This document shows, piece by piece, positions 48,120 through 56,701 of a DNA stretch of 64,000 nucleotides. The DNA is taken from the NCBI GenBank assembly GCA_040753875.1, contig JBFMDV010000023.1, positions 146,535-210,534 on the forward strand, in the 5' to 3' direction. The notes beneath the pieces are model-generated. The model did no database searches. It saw nothing but the letters and a program-made list of their open reading frames with translations, and was not told the DNA's origin. The DNA is from Candidatus Zixiibacteriota bacterium (GTDB lineage: Bacteria; Zixibacteria; MSB-5A5; GN15; FEB-12). Each line of letters begins with the position of its first letter. Position 1 is the first letter of the stretch. The translations under genes were made by a program, and so were the position numbers.

Positions 48120-49481
48120 ATGGACATCATCGGAAAACTCGCATCGCTTGTTCCACATGACCGGATCTCCACCCACTCGGACCACCTTGCTGTCGCCTCT
48201 CACGATGAGTCATCATTGGCACCGGTAACACCGCGCGCGGTTGTCTGGTCTATGAATGCGGCTGAGGTTTCGGCAATAATTCGTGCCTGCATCGAAGACA
48301 ACACCCCCATTACCACGCGTGGCGCGGGTTCGGCATTGGAGGGGTCGACCATTCCGCTGGCGGAGGGAATTGTGCTCGATCTCAGCCGGATGACAAACGT
48401 GCTCAATATCTGGCCGGAGGATTTGCAGTGCGAGGTCGAGCCGGGTGTAATCTACGACCATCTGAACAATCGGCTAAAGCGTGACGGGCTCTTCTTCCCT
48501 CCGTCCCCCGGCGGCTCCGGGGATATTGCGACGGTCGGCGGGATGGTAGCTACTAATGCGAGCGGCATTTACTCGGTGAAATACGGCGGCACGCGCGAAT
48601 ATATTCTGGCGCTCGAAATTGTGACGGGTACCGGTGAGATACTGCGCCTTGGCAACCGCGCCGTCAAACGATCAAGCGGGTACAATCTGGTTGAACTGAT
48701 CGCCGGATCTGAGGGGACATTGGCAGTCATTACCGCCATCACGATGAAACTGTCCGGTATCCCTGAGGACCGCCTGCAAACGGCGTTTCGATTTGACACC
48801 GAAGTGGCCGCCGCAAGGGCTGTCTCAGAAATGCGACGGTACGGGCTGGACCTGGCCGCCGTCGAATTCTTGGACCGTCGTCTGCTAACCGCGCTCAACA
48901 AGCTCAAGGGGTACAACTTGGCGGAAGTCCCCTGTTTATTTCTTGAGTTTCACGGACCCAGACCTGTCCTTGATTCCAACAGTGAGGCGGCCGAGAACAT
49001 CTGTTCAGAATTAGGCGGTACGCATCTCGTCCTTGCCGAAGGTCACCGTCCGTGGGAGATCCGCCACTGGGCCACTGATGCCATTAAGCACTGGAAACCC
49101 GGCTACAGCATCATTCGGAATGACATCGCCTTTCCTATCTCCAAACTGCCGGAAATGGTCGACTATTGCCACCAGTTGGGGGACGAAAACGGGATTGAGA
49201 TATTCACATTCGGTCATGTCGGACTGGGTCTTTTGCATGCTCTAATGGTAGCAGACAAGACGGACACTGTCATGTGGCAACGTGCAATGGATATTAACAA
49301 GAGCATCATTGAAAAGACCATTGGCGTCGGTGGCACGATCTCCGGCGAGCACGGCATCGGACTTGGCCACAAGGATCAGTTCGAACTTGAGCATGGCCGT
49401 TCGGTCGAGTTAATGCGTGCCATCAAACGCCAATTCGACCCGCACAACATTCTTAACCCGGGCAAGATATTCGACGTCTGA
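48120..49481 (+). CDS. FAD-linked oxidase of the GlcD/D-lactate dehydrogenase family
   Basis: 453 residues. An FAD-binding PCMH domain is seen in PITTRGAGSALEGSTIPLAE, FFPPSPGGSGDIATVGGMVA and NASGIYSVKYGGTREYIL; the C-terminal FAD-oxidase domain ends with the family hallmark GGTISGEHGIGLGHKDQFE and HNILNPGKIFDV. Enzymes of this group oxidise D-2-hydroxyacids such as glycolate or D-lactate, passing electrons to quinone or a cytochrome. It lies alone just upstream of the cytochrome operon, and no GlcE/GlcF or Fe-S partner is adjacent. Substrate not predictable from sequence. Confidence 0.92.
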   Translation: MDIIGKLASLVPHDRISTHSDHLAVASHDESSLAPVTPRAVVWSMNAAEVSAIIRACIEDNTPITTRGAGSALEGSTIPLAEGIVLDLSRMTNVLNIWPEDLQCEVEPGVIYDHLNNRLKRDGLFFPPSPGGSGDIATVGGMVATNASGIYSVKYGGTREYILALEIVTGTGEILRLGNRAVKRSSGYNLVELIAGSEGTLAVITAITMKLSGIPEDRLQTAFRFDTEVAAARAVSEMRRYGLDLAAVEFLDRRLLTALNKLKGYNLAEVPCLFLEFHGPRPVLDSNSEAAENICSELGGTHLVLAEGHRPWEIRHWATDAIKHWKPGYSIIRNDIAFPISKLPEMVDYCHQLGDENGIEIFTFGHVGLGLLHALMVADKTDTVMWQRAMDINKSIIEKTIGVGGTISGEHGIGLGHKDQFELEHGRSVELMRAIKRQFDPHNILNPGKIFDV

Positions 49482-49684
49482 CGTTGCGCGTCAAACTATC
49501 TGACAAATCAGATTCATTTCCTCCAGACAACGTTTCGGCCACACTGTTAGCTCGGTCCATAATCCTCGTCGAACCCCCACTAAGAGGCTATCAGGGAGCA
49601 TGTTTGTCTACCTTATTATCCATAACCAATTGTGCAACAAAATCTTTTGCCAGTCACCAATAAGGCATACGTGTCAGTACGTAT

Positions 49685-49701
49685 TGAGGTATTTAACCTC
49701 A
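49685..49701. promoter_or_regulatory. Palindrome and direct repeats upstream of the cytochrome operon
   Basis: TGAGGT-ATTTA-ACCTCA is a perfect 6-bp inverted repeat in the 316-base gap before the decaheme gene. TAGAGGTA recurs at about 49748 and 49789, the latter serving as the ribosome site. It looks like an operator; no regulator gene is next to it. The rest of this AT-rich gap shows nothing further. Confidence 0.35.
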
Positions 49702-49797
49702 TAAAACACAACGACTTTTGTCTCAGGAATGAGTTTTTCTGCCGATATAGAGGTAGTGAGAAATGACACTATCATGACAAAAATATAGAGGTATAGA

Positions 49798-50730
49798 ATG
49801 GGACAAAGACAACTATGGGCAGCGCTTACGATCGGCTGGCTCATTGTTTTCCTGGCTACCCCGGCCTCAGTGCTGCGGGCGGCGTCGCTTTCGGAGGGAC
49901 CCGACGATGCCACCTGCCTGGGTTGCCATGATGGCTACGACAAATCGCTCGACAGCACACCGCATCGCCTCAGTTCCCAGATTAAGAATCCGTCTGCAGC
50001 GGTTGCGTGTGTGAGTTGCCACGCCGGGGGCGCCGTTCATGCCGAAGACCCGAGCGCGGCCAATATCTCCAATCCTTCCCGCCTTGTCGGGCATGACGCG
50101 GTCAAGGCATGCGCAAGCTGCCATCAAGCACATCGCGAACTCGACAACTACGGGTTCGACGCTCACGCCGTTCAGGAGACCAATTGCGCGTCGTGCCACA
50201 AAGTGCACAACGCCGCTGCAATGTCGTCACTGCGAGACAATGATGCAGCATTTTGTGGATCGTGTCATACGGAATCGGCCACCATGTTGTCCCGCCGGTC
50301 CAACCATCCGGTTCGCCAAGGCGCGATGTCCTGCCTCAGTTGCCACCAGTTTGCGAAGCGGTCAGATCGCAACCAGGCGTATGACTTGAACCGGGTCTGT
50401 CAAGACTGCCATCCTGAACAATCAGGGCCGTTTCCGAATGAACATGCCGTGGCGACATCGTACTCGGTAGAGGGGGGCGGCTGCGTTGAATGTCATAACC
50501 CACACGGCAGCGAAAATGACCACCTGCTCAAGCAGTCCGGCAACCGGCTCTGCCAACAGTGTCATGTGGTGCCGGGGCACCAGACCGCCCACAGCGGCGC
50601 GTACGCCAACTATGACTGCGTGGTCTGTCACACCGACACCCATGGGTCGTTCCAGGACTGGCGGTTTCTTGATCGCGATCTGGGCGCAAAACTCGGCGAT
50701 GGCAGTTGCTACTGCCACAGCCTGAATTGA
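49798..50730 (+). CDS. Periplasmic decaheme c-type cytochrome, MtrA/DmsE type
   Basis: 310 residues with GAGG six bases upstream of the ATG and a signal peptide (LTIGWLIVFLATPASVLRAA). Exactly ten CXXCH heme sites are seen: CLGCH, CVSCH, CASCH, CASCH, CGSCH, CLSCH, CQDCH, CVECH, CQQCH and CVVCH, spaced evenly, plus a final non-standard CYCH. Length and heme number match MtrA/DmsE/PioA, which sits partly inside an outer-membrane barrel and carries electrons through it. The next gene encodes such a barrel, and the third gene a multiheme lipoprotein, so the module is complete. Direction of electron flow cannot be told from sequence. Confidence 0.93.
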   Translation: MGQRQLWAALTIGWLIVFLATPASVLRAASLSEGPDDATCLGCHDGYDKSLDSTPHRLSSQIKNPSAAVACVSCHAGGAVHAEDPSAANISNPSRLVGHDAVKACASCHQAHRELDNYGFDAHAVQETNCASCHKVHNAAAMSSLRDNDAAFCGSCHTESATMLSRRSNHPVRQGAMSCLSCHQFAKRSDRNQAYDLNRVCQDCHPEQSGPFPNEHAVATSYSVEGGGCVECHNPHGSENDHLLKQSGNRLCQQCHVVPGHQTAHSGAYANYDCVVCHTDTHGSFQDWRFLDRDLGAKLGDGSCYCHSLN

Positions 50731-50744
50731 GAGGACGGCACACT

Positions 50745-52313
50745 ATGAAAAAGCTGATCAACAGAGCGATTCTTCAAGTGCTGACCGTGCTCTCCGTGGC
50801 GGGGACCGCCCAGTCGGCAGGTCAGGGATCCGGCAACGTGACGCTGGGGTACACCTTCTTCGATGAGGAAGGGAGTCTGGCGGTCAACCAGGAGACCTAC
50901 AACACTTATGAAGGGTTCGGCCTGTCGTTGAACCAATGGCGCTACGCGTTCGACAACGGCATGAACCTCAGCGCCCATCTGAACAACATCACGCTCAACA
51001 ACCGCCGGCTGCGGGCCATGCTTTCCAAGCCCGGTCTGTTTAGCATTGCGGTGCAGAACAATCAGTACCGGCGTGTGTACGATTTCGACGGCAACCGGTT
51101 TACGCGTCGTCGCACGACAGGTGCCCAGGCAACATTCCAACCGCATAAAGCTGTGAAGCTGTTCGGCGGTTTTGGCCTGACCGAAAAGTTCGGCAACAAC
51201 TTCGCCGTGAACGCACCAATTGCCGATACTGTTGTCTCACAGACCGATTACAGTCACTCCAGCTTCAACGTTGGAGCGCAAGGATCGATCCGGCAGGGGT
51301 ATCTTCGCGCCGAATATCGTCACTTCGCGTTCGACGACAAGACAACAGCCAATTCTGATCGGAATGCCGATAACTTCGTGCTTACGGCTTCAGCCAATCT
51401 CCCCCGCTATGATTGGGTCATCGTGTCAGCGGGATATATCTACCGGGTCGACAAGGTCGACGCCTCGACCGTGGAGCTGAAAACGAATCAGGGCTGGGGC
51501 GGATTCAAGCTGTACTTACCGAAGCAGGTCGTGGCGGATTATCGCCTGTTGTACGCGGTTAGCGACCATGTGGAGCCAAAACTCACCACCGACAACACTG
51601 TTCACACAGTATCGCTTGGCAAGAACTGGCCGCGCTATGGCGGGCTGAGAGTCGGGTATGAGTATCGCCTCAGCGACAATTTCACCAGCAAGACATCGTC
51701 CAACGGCTTTCTGGCCAACGGCTGGCTGCGCCCGACCGATCGGCTCAACTTCAATGCTCAGGTAGCAGCTCGTAGCAAGACAGTCAAAGAAGGTGCCACG
51801 CTCTTGGGTGATGAGGATATCACGCGTCATCTGGTGAAGGCTGCGTATCGTGACACGCTGTGGGGATCGATCTCAGCGCAGTGGCAGGGACGGGCGCGCA
51901 GCAATGACGATATCAACACTAAAGTCGACTATAACACGCTGACGACTTCTCTGACGCTTCAGCGCAAGGAGTACGGTGCGCTGACTTTCATCTACAGCTA
52001 TTACACCGGAACGTTCGAGAACAGAAGCGACAATGTCGATTACGAGTTTGGTGACCATGTGATTTCCGGAACCGTGTACCCAAGGGGGTATCGCAACTTC
52101 ACGGGCGACTTCGGTGCCACCTATTATCGCAGCAAGAAGGACAATGATGTTGAAAAGTTCAATCTGAATTTTGGCCTCACATATTCGTTCATGAACGATC
52201 ATCACCTGGTAGTCAGGTACAACGTGTTCAACTACGATGACTACCTGCTTCGTGATGCCTATTACACCGCGAACATTGTTGAAGTGAATCTTATAAAGGA
52301 CTTTACGTTTTAA
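50745..52313 (+). CDS. MtrB/PioB-like outer-membrane beta-barrel of the porin-cytochrome complex
   Basis: 522 residues from the ATG at 50745 (GAGAGGACGGCACACT upstream), 14 bases after the decaheme gene; signal peptide ending GTAQSAG. The mature part is alternating beta-strand sequence (LRAEYRHFAFDDKT, LGKNWPRYGGLRVGYEYRL, GATYYRSKKDND) and ends in an aromatic-rich strand IVEVNLIKDFTF, as needed for barrel insertion. MtrB is a 28-strand sheath around MtrA; this one is shorter than the Shewanella protein (about 680 residues) and lacks an obvious N-terminal CXXC. Identification rests on context and barrel character. Confidence 0.8.
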   Translation: MKKLINRAILQVLTVLSVAGTAQSAGQGSGNVTLGYTFFDEEGSLAVNQETYNTYEGFGLSLNQWRYAFDNGMNLSAHLNNITLNNRRLRAMLSKPGLFSIAVQNNQYRRVYDFDGNRFTRRRTTGAQATFQPHKAVKLFGGFGLTEKFGNNFAVNAPIADTVVSQTDYSHSSFNVGAQGSIRQGYLRAEYRHFAFDDKTTANSDRNADNFVLTASANLPRYDWVIVSAGYIYRVDKVDASTVELKTNQGWGGFKLYLPKQVVADYRLLYAVSDHVEPKLTTDNTVHTVSLGKNWPRYGGLRVGYEYRLSDNFTSKTSSNGFLANGWLRPTDRLNFNAQVAARSKTVKEGATLLGDEDITRHLVKAAYRDTLWGSISAQWQGRARSNDDINTKVDYNTLTTSLTLQRKEYGALTFIYSYYTGTFENRSDNVDYEFGDHVISGTVYPRGYRNFTGDFGATYYRSKKDNDVEKFNLNFGLTYSFMNDHHLVVRYNVFNYDDYLLRDAYYTANIVEVNLIKDFTF

Positions 52314-52323
52314 GGAGAGTACT

Positions 52324-53442
52324 ATGAAGTACGGGAAAGTGATCCTCGTCGTCCTTGCCTTGGCGCTGATCGCAGTCTGGGGCTGCGAGCGCAAGGTGGT
52401 GAATGAGTACACGAACACGACCGATGCAGCCGGGTGCGTCAATAGTTGCCATAACGACTCTGATGGCGCTCTTCAGCAGGCCGAAGGTGAGTGGCAGAAT
52501 TCTATCCACGCTTCCGGCAACAACATTGACTATACCAACCGAGGCGGTGGTTCCGATTGCACCAAGTGCCATGATCACCAGGGATTTCTCGATTTTCTGG
52601 CGACCGGGACAGTATCCGCCCCTTATTCTAAGGTTAGCGCTATCGGCTGTTTCACCTGCCATGCTCCACACAGTACTTTTACGCTGGAGTTACGCACGGT
52701 CGCCCCATACACAATGCCGGCTGGAAACGTATTTGATCACGGCAATGGCAATCTTTGTGTGAACTGTCACCATGTTCGCGACAAAGCTTCTACTATCGTC
52801 GCTGCCACCGACAGCTTCACGATTGATACTCGCTGGGGACCGCATCACGGGGCACAGGGTGAAATGGTCAGCGGCACGGGCGGCTATTTATTCGCCGGAT
52901 ATACATACGACAGTGATCCACATGCCAGTGTGGTGCGCGAAGCCTGCGCTGGCTGCCATATGGGGAATGTGCAGACTCATGATGGATATGATGTCGGCGG
53001 ACACAGTTTCAACATGCGCGCACTCGAAGATTCGACTATCACTATGGTGAAATATTGCTCCAGCGATTCGATCGGCTGCCACGTAACCAAGTGGACGAAT
53101 TTCGATATGCTTGAAGACTCAGTCGACTATGACGGAGACGGCGAGTTGGAGGGGTGCCAGTCTGAAACTCATGGCATGCTTGATTCACTTGAGGCATTGC
53201 TCATTTCCCGCGGCCTTCTTACGTTACAGCAGGGTTCCTATTTGCCAGCTAAGCAAAAGAAGGTCCTTAAGGATGAAGCTGGAGCGGTCTACAACTTCCT
53301 TTTGATCGAAGAAGATCGTTCCTTCGGTGTGCACAATTTCGCGTACATGGCCGGGCTTCTGCAATCGTCAATCGAGTATATAGAAAGCACGATGCCGACC
53401 TCCAGCAGACCCGATGAGAATCAACTCTATTCATCTCACTGA
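52324..53442 (+). CDS. Multiheme cytochrome c lipoprotein, putative outer cytochrome of the complex
   Basis: 372 residues; AAGGAG six bases before the ATG, ten bases after the barrel gene. A lipobox IAVWGC places the lipid at Cys21. Four standard sites are seen, CTKCH, CFTCH, CVNCH and CAGCH, and two odd ones, CVNSCH (three residues between) and CSSDSIGCH (six between). Several single His residues (HHGAQGE, GHSFNM) could be distal ligands. The last 100 residues have no heme motif. By position this plays the MtrC/OmcA role, handing electrons between the decaheme cytochrome and external acceptors. It has no close sequence signature of MtrC. Confidence 0.85.
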   Translation: MKYGKVILVVLALALIAVWGCERKVVNEYTNTTDAAGCVNSCHNDSDGALQQAEGEWQNSIHASGNNIDYTNRGGGSDCTKCHDHQGFLDFLATGTVSAPYSKVSAIGCFTCHAPHSTFTLELRTVAPYTMPAGNVFDHGNGNLCVNCHHVRDKASTIVAATDSFTIDTRWGPHHGAQGEMVSGTGGYLFAGYTYDSDPHASVVREACAGCHMGNVQTHDGYDVGGHSFNMRALEDSTITMVKYCSSDSIGCHVTKWTNFDMLEDSVDYDGDGELEGCQSETHGMLDSLEALLISRGLLTLQQGSYLPAKQKKVLKDEAGAVYNFLLIEEDRSFGVHNFAYMAGLLQSSIEYIESTMPTSSRPDENQLYSSH

Positions 53443-54658
53443 ATCGACCTGAGGAGCAGATAAACTCAATAGCCCCTGCCGCGCGGCGGGGGCTATTTTC
53501 ATTTTGATCGGCAGAGTATGCCGGAGACCGGACTCGAACCGGTACGCCCCTTAACGGAGCAAGGGATTTTAAGTCCCTGGTGTCTACCAATTTCACCACT
53601 CCGGCAATCTTTTCAGGATAATGACTTACGGGCTTTTGCGCCACAGTCTTTTCTGCCTCTGTGACCAATTTGTGACCGGTTGAGAAATCCAACGCCCCAA
53701 TAGCCTTCCGGCGGTGGCTCGGCGACAGGTGCGCGTAGCGCAACGTCATCGTGATCGTCTTGTGCCCCAACAATTCCTTTACGGTCAGGAGGTCCACGCC
53801 CGCCATGACGAGGTGCGAGGCGAAGGTATGGCGCAAATCGTGAAAAGAAAAGTCCTCTAATTTGGCGCGGCGAATCGCGTTGTAGAACGCCGTCTGCATG
53901 CTCGTCACCGTCGAGCCGTCCTGCCGCGTGAAGACCTTTCCCGCGGTCGCCGGTAATTCTTGGAGAGCGGCCACGACTGCGTCGGCCATGGGAATTTCCC
54001 GCGCCTGTCCATTCTTGGAGTGACGAACGTGGATGATGCGATTCGCTAAGTCGACGTCGTTCCACGCGAGATTGAGGATTTCACTCTTCCGCATGCCGGT
54101 GTACAGCGCCACGATCAAAATGGGGCGCAAGTGCAGCGCGGCGGCGGCGAAGAGCCGCCCGATTTCTTCGTGCGTCAGGAAGCGCACGCGGCCCGGCGGT
54201 TCGCGGAACAAACGGACCTTCTTGACCGGATTGGCGTCGGCGAATTCCCACGCGACGGCCTTCGAGAACGCGTGCTTCAGGCACGCCAACTCCTTATTCA
54301 CGCTCGCCGGACCAACCTCCTTGCGGCGGTCAGCCTTGAACTGTTCAATTGTGTGCGGCGTGATGTCCACCAGCCGTTTGCCGCCGAACCACCGCGCCAA
54401 GACGACCATGCACCGGTGATCCCGCTCCGCGGACAGCTTGTTCGTGTCGGCGAACTTCAGGTACTCCGCGGCCAAGGTCTCGAACGTGGTCTCCTTCTTC
54501 TGCTTCACGTCGAAGAAACGCCCCTCGGCGATCTGCACCTGGCGCTTGGCGAGCGCCCGTTCGGCGACCTTCCGGTTGGAACCAATGGCTTCCCGGTGAC
54601 GCCTGCCGCCCGCGTAGTAGTCGATGTACCAGGTATCGCCGCGTTTCGTTATAGCCAT
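53267..54658 (-). CDS. int: Tyrosine integrase whose frame runs through tRNA-Leu
   Basis: The frame is 463 codons; residues 1-351 precede the tRNA. An AP2-like arm-binding N-terminus (GDTWYIDYYAGGRRHREAIG) and core-binding domain (about 60-155) precede the catalytic domain with Arg190 (TGMRKSE), Lys215, His273 and Arg276 (HDLRHTF), His299 (GHKTITM) and nucleophile Tyr308 (LRYAHL): complete. Residues 352-380 are simply translation of the tRNA (AGVVKLVDTRDLKS...), and the rest is chromosomal, antisense to the cytochrome gene, so the native C-terminus must differ in the excised circle. Lies at the 5' side of the tRNA in the same orientation. Transcription could pass into the tRNA. Confidence 0.88.
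   Translation of the reverse strand: MAITKRGDTWYIDYYAGGRRHREAIGSNRKVAERALAKRQVQIAEGRFFDVKQKKETTFETLAAEYLKFADTNKLSAERDHRCMVVLARWFGGKRLVDITPHTIEQFKADRRKEVGPASVNKELACLKHAFSKAVAWEFADANPVKKVRLFREPPGRVRFLTHEEIGRLFAAAALHLRPILIVALYTGMRKSEILNLAWNDVDLANRIIHVRHSKNGQAREIPMADAVVAALQELPATAGKVFTRQDGSTVTSMQTAFYNAIRRAKLEDFSFHDLRHTFASHLVMAGVDLLTVKELLGHKTITMTLRYAHLSPSHRRKAIGALDFSTGHKLVTEAEKTVAQKPVSHYPEKIAGVVKLVDTRDLKSLAPLRGVPVRVRSPAYSADQNENSPRRAAGAIEFICSSGRFSEMNRVDSHRVCWRSASCFLYTRLTIAEARPCTRNCAHRRNDLLRSKGSCRPLQLHP
53468..53500. terminator. Strong bidirectional rho-independent terminator
   Basis: AATAGCCCCTGCCGC at 53468-53482 pairs with GCGGCGGGGGCTATT at 53483-53497 (one G-U), followed by TTTTCATTTT. It ends the cytochrome operon on the plus strand and the tRNA (and any integrase read-through) on the minus strand. 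Confidence 0.88.
53519..53605 (-). tRNA. tRNA-Leu(TAA)
   Basis: 87 bases with acceptor stem GCCGGAG/CTCCGGC, D-arm GGTGAAATTGGTAGAC, anticodon loop CTTAAAA giving anticodon TAA, a long variable arm (TGCTCCGTTAAGGGGCGT) typical of class II tRNA, and T-arm GGTTCGAGTCC. Discriminator base A; CCA is not encoded. It marks the border between host sequence and the mobile element, and its 5' end is directly next to the integrase coding region. Confidence 0.97.
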
Positions 54659-54743
54659 ACTATTGCTTTCACCTCTCTATATGTAATGCGCGACCGCGCC
54701 GACGGGCAATGGAAATCCGTCGACGCGGCCACGGTTCTACAGG

Positions 54744-54932
54744 TTACTCCGGCTGCACCTTGTTCTTCTCAATCCACGCCAGCACGTCCTTCTTGTCGAA
54801 GCACACGCGCCTGCCAAAGTGGACGAACGGCAATTCGCGCCGCTGGCTGACCCACGCGTCGATCGTGTACGGACTCAGGCGCAACAGCGCGGCAACCTCG
54901 CGCTTCGTCAGGTACTCGCGGTCGTCTTTCAT
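54744..54932 (-). CDS. Excisionase-like helix-turn-helix protein
   Basis: 62 residues: YLTKREVAALLRLSPYTIDAWV, an AlpA/MerR-type winged helix, followed by LPFVHFGRRVCFDKKDVLAWI, the family's wing. Such proteins are element-encoded excisionases or transcription factors. The ATG overlaps the stop of the coupling ATPase gene by four bases (54929-54932) and the integrase starts 85 bases downstream, the normal xis-int order. Confidence 0.85.
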   Translation of the reverse strand: MKDDREYLTKREVAALLRLSPYTIDAWVSQRRELPFVHFGRRVCFDKKDVLAWIEKNKVQPE

Positions 54933-56701
54933 CGGGACCTCCCGCGCGGCCGGAAGAGCGACTCCAGGTCCTGGCAGTTCTCCACCTCGTGCTCAGGCTC
55001 CGGCAATACTGCGTGGCGCGCCTCGATGAGGCGATCCACATCAGCGACCGGCAACCCGTATCGCTGCGCGTTGAGGGCGAGCGCGCGCTCGACGTCGGGT
55101 TGCCACGCCCGCGCTGGGCGAACGAACGCCGTGGTAATCGGCACGGCGGGACGTTCGCCGATCTTCACGATGGCGTGGCGCTGCGGCTGGAGTTGGAGCG
55201 CGGCAATGCGTTTCTCCAGTTCTTCGCCGGGACTGGAGAACGTCCGGCTCGACAACTCCTGCGTCCGCACGTGCTCGTAGAACGGCACCACGGCGCGCGT
55301 CCGCGACCGGCCCCGCGCGCGGCTCGTGGACGTCGTGTGCGACGACGTCGACCCGCTCATGGCCGATGACGAGGCGGCAGCCGCGCTGCTCATACTGGAG
55401 AGTTCGGACGACTGCAGCACGTCGCCGGTCACCCCGCCGTACGAGAGCCCCTGGCCGTCCGCTGACCCGTCGACGGACGCGAACCCGGCGCCGGTACCCT
55501 CGAAGCTGGCCTCGCTGTCACTCTCGCTCATCGCTTCACTCTCGCTCACTGACGAGCCGCGAATGGTGCGCCGACTCTCCTTCGGCAGGAGCAGTGTCCG
55601 GTACAGTTCGTCCTTCACGACGTCACCGCGGAATTCCCCCGGGAAGACCTCGCGCGCGAGCAGCGCACAGTCATCGTAGCTGCACCCGAAGACGACCTTC
55701 AGGCGGCAGCACGACAGCGCGCCCGCCAGCAGTCGACTCGTGTCGTCCTTCGCGCGCAGCTGCTGGAGGTTCTGGAACGCCAGCGTGAAGAACACCCCGC
55801 GCTTCCGCAACGCTTGCAGCGCGTACGTGAAGTCCGGCGACGTGATCTCATCCGCTTCGTCGAGCGCGACGTGAAGCGGGTTTTCCTTCTTGGTCTGCTG
55901 CGTCGCATTGTTGCACAAGTGATCGATGGCGAGCATGCTGAGCAACACCTGACACTCGCGCGCCACCTTCACCGGCTGGAGGTTCAGGAGGACGATTTTC
56001 CCCTTCGCGCGGATCTCCTGCCAGTCGAGGTTGCACGCCGCGCCACCGACGACCCGACGGATCGGGTCGTTCAGGATGAACTTCGCCGCGCGGTTCAAGG
56101 TGCTCTCGATGAGCACCTCCTTGTCCGCGCGGCGCGCGATGGCGTCGAATTCCGCCCACTCCGCGCGCACGAACGGGTTCTCCACCTTCGAAAGCACGTG
56201 CTGGCGAAAGCGACCGTCGCTCAGCGAGAGGAAGTGCAGGATATCGGAGAGCGTGTACCCGCCCTCAATGAGCGCAACGAGCGTGGCGCGCTCGCGGCGT
56301 TCGAGGCGCGGCTTCACCTGGTCGTCCTGCTCGCGGAACGCCTTGGAGATGGCATGGTACGTTATGCCCGCGTGCGTACTCGACTCGAGTCCGTTCCGCT
56401 CGAGGACGTTCAACTGAAACGCGTAGTTGTCGACGGCGTCGTTCGCGTCCAACGCCACAATGTCCCCGCCACGCCCTCGGGCGACGGCATAGTGGAGGCA
56501 GTCCCAGTACAGATCACCGTGCGGGTCACCGACCACGACGGGAATCCGGTGGTCGATGCAGAAGCGCACCTTCGCCTTGAGCAGTTCAGATTTGCCCAGC
56601 CCGGTTTTCCCACAGATGATTTCGTGCAGGAGCAAGTCCTCGCGCGTGAGGACGACGGGTTTCCCCGTCGTCCGTTCGTGGCCAATGAGGAAGCCGCTCA
56701 T
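54929..56701 (-). CDS. VirD4/HerA-like coupling ATPase with serine-rich insert
   Basis: 590 residues from the ATG at 56701, which overlaps the stop of the upstream gene by four bases. Walker A GKTGLGKS at residues 31-38, then VVGDPHGDLYWDC; Walker B HVALDEADE at about 278-286; LAFQNLQQLRAKDD and LKVVFGCSYDDCALLAREVF belong to the coupling-protein/HerA group. Residues about 383-463 are a Ser-rich low-complexity stretch, after which a conserved-looking segment VPFYEHVRTQELSSRTFSS resumes. No N-terminal membrane helices, unlike VirD4, so it is a soluble DNA-pumping ATPase. It probably moves the element's DNA together with the replication-relaxation proteins. Confidence 0.82.
   Translation of the reverse strand: MSGFLIGHERTTGKPVVLTREDLLLHEIICGKTGLGKSELLKAKVRFCIDHRIPVVVGDPHGDLYWDCLHYAVARGRGGDIVALDANDAVDNYAFQLNVLERNGLESSTHAGITYHAISKAFREQDDQVKPRLERRERATLVALIEGGYTLSDILHFLSLSDGRFRQHVLSKVENPFVRAEWAEFDAIARRADKEVLIESTLNRAAKFILNDPIRRVVGGAACNLDWQEIRAKGKIVLLNLQPVKVARECQVLLSMLAIDHLCNNATQQTKKENPLHVALDEADEITSPDFTYALQALRKRGVFFTLAFQNLQQLRAKDDTSRLLAGALSCCRLKVVFGCSYDDCALLAREVFPGEFRGDVVKDELYRTLLLPKESRRTIRGSSVSESEAMSESDSEASFEGTGAGFASVDGSADGQGLSYGGVTGDVLQSSELSSMSSAAAASSSAMSGSTSSHTTSTSRARGRSRTRAVVPFYEHVRTQELSSRTFSSPGEELEKRIAALQLQPQRHAIVKIGERPAVPITTAFVRPARAWQPDVERALALNAQRYGLPVADVDRLIEARHAVLPEPEHEVENCQDLESLFRPRGRSR

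Noticed and set aside
53606..53700. A second tRNA fragment as the left attachment copy
   Set aside because: No stretch matching the tRNA-Leu ends was found next to the intact tRNA or near the right edge.
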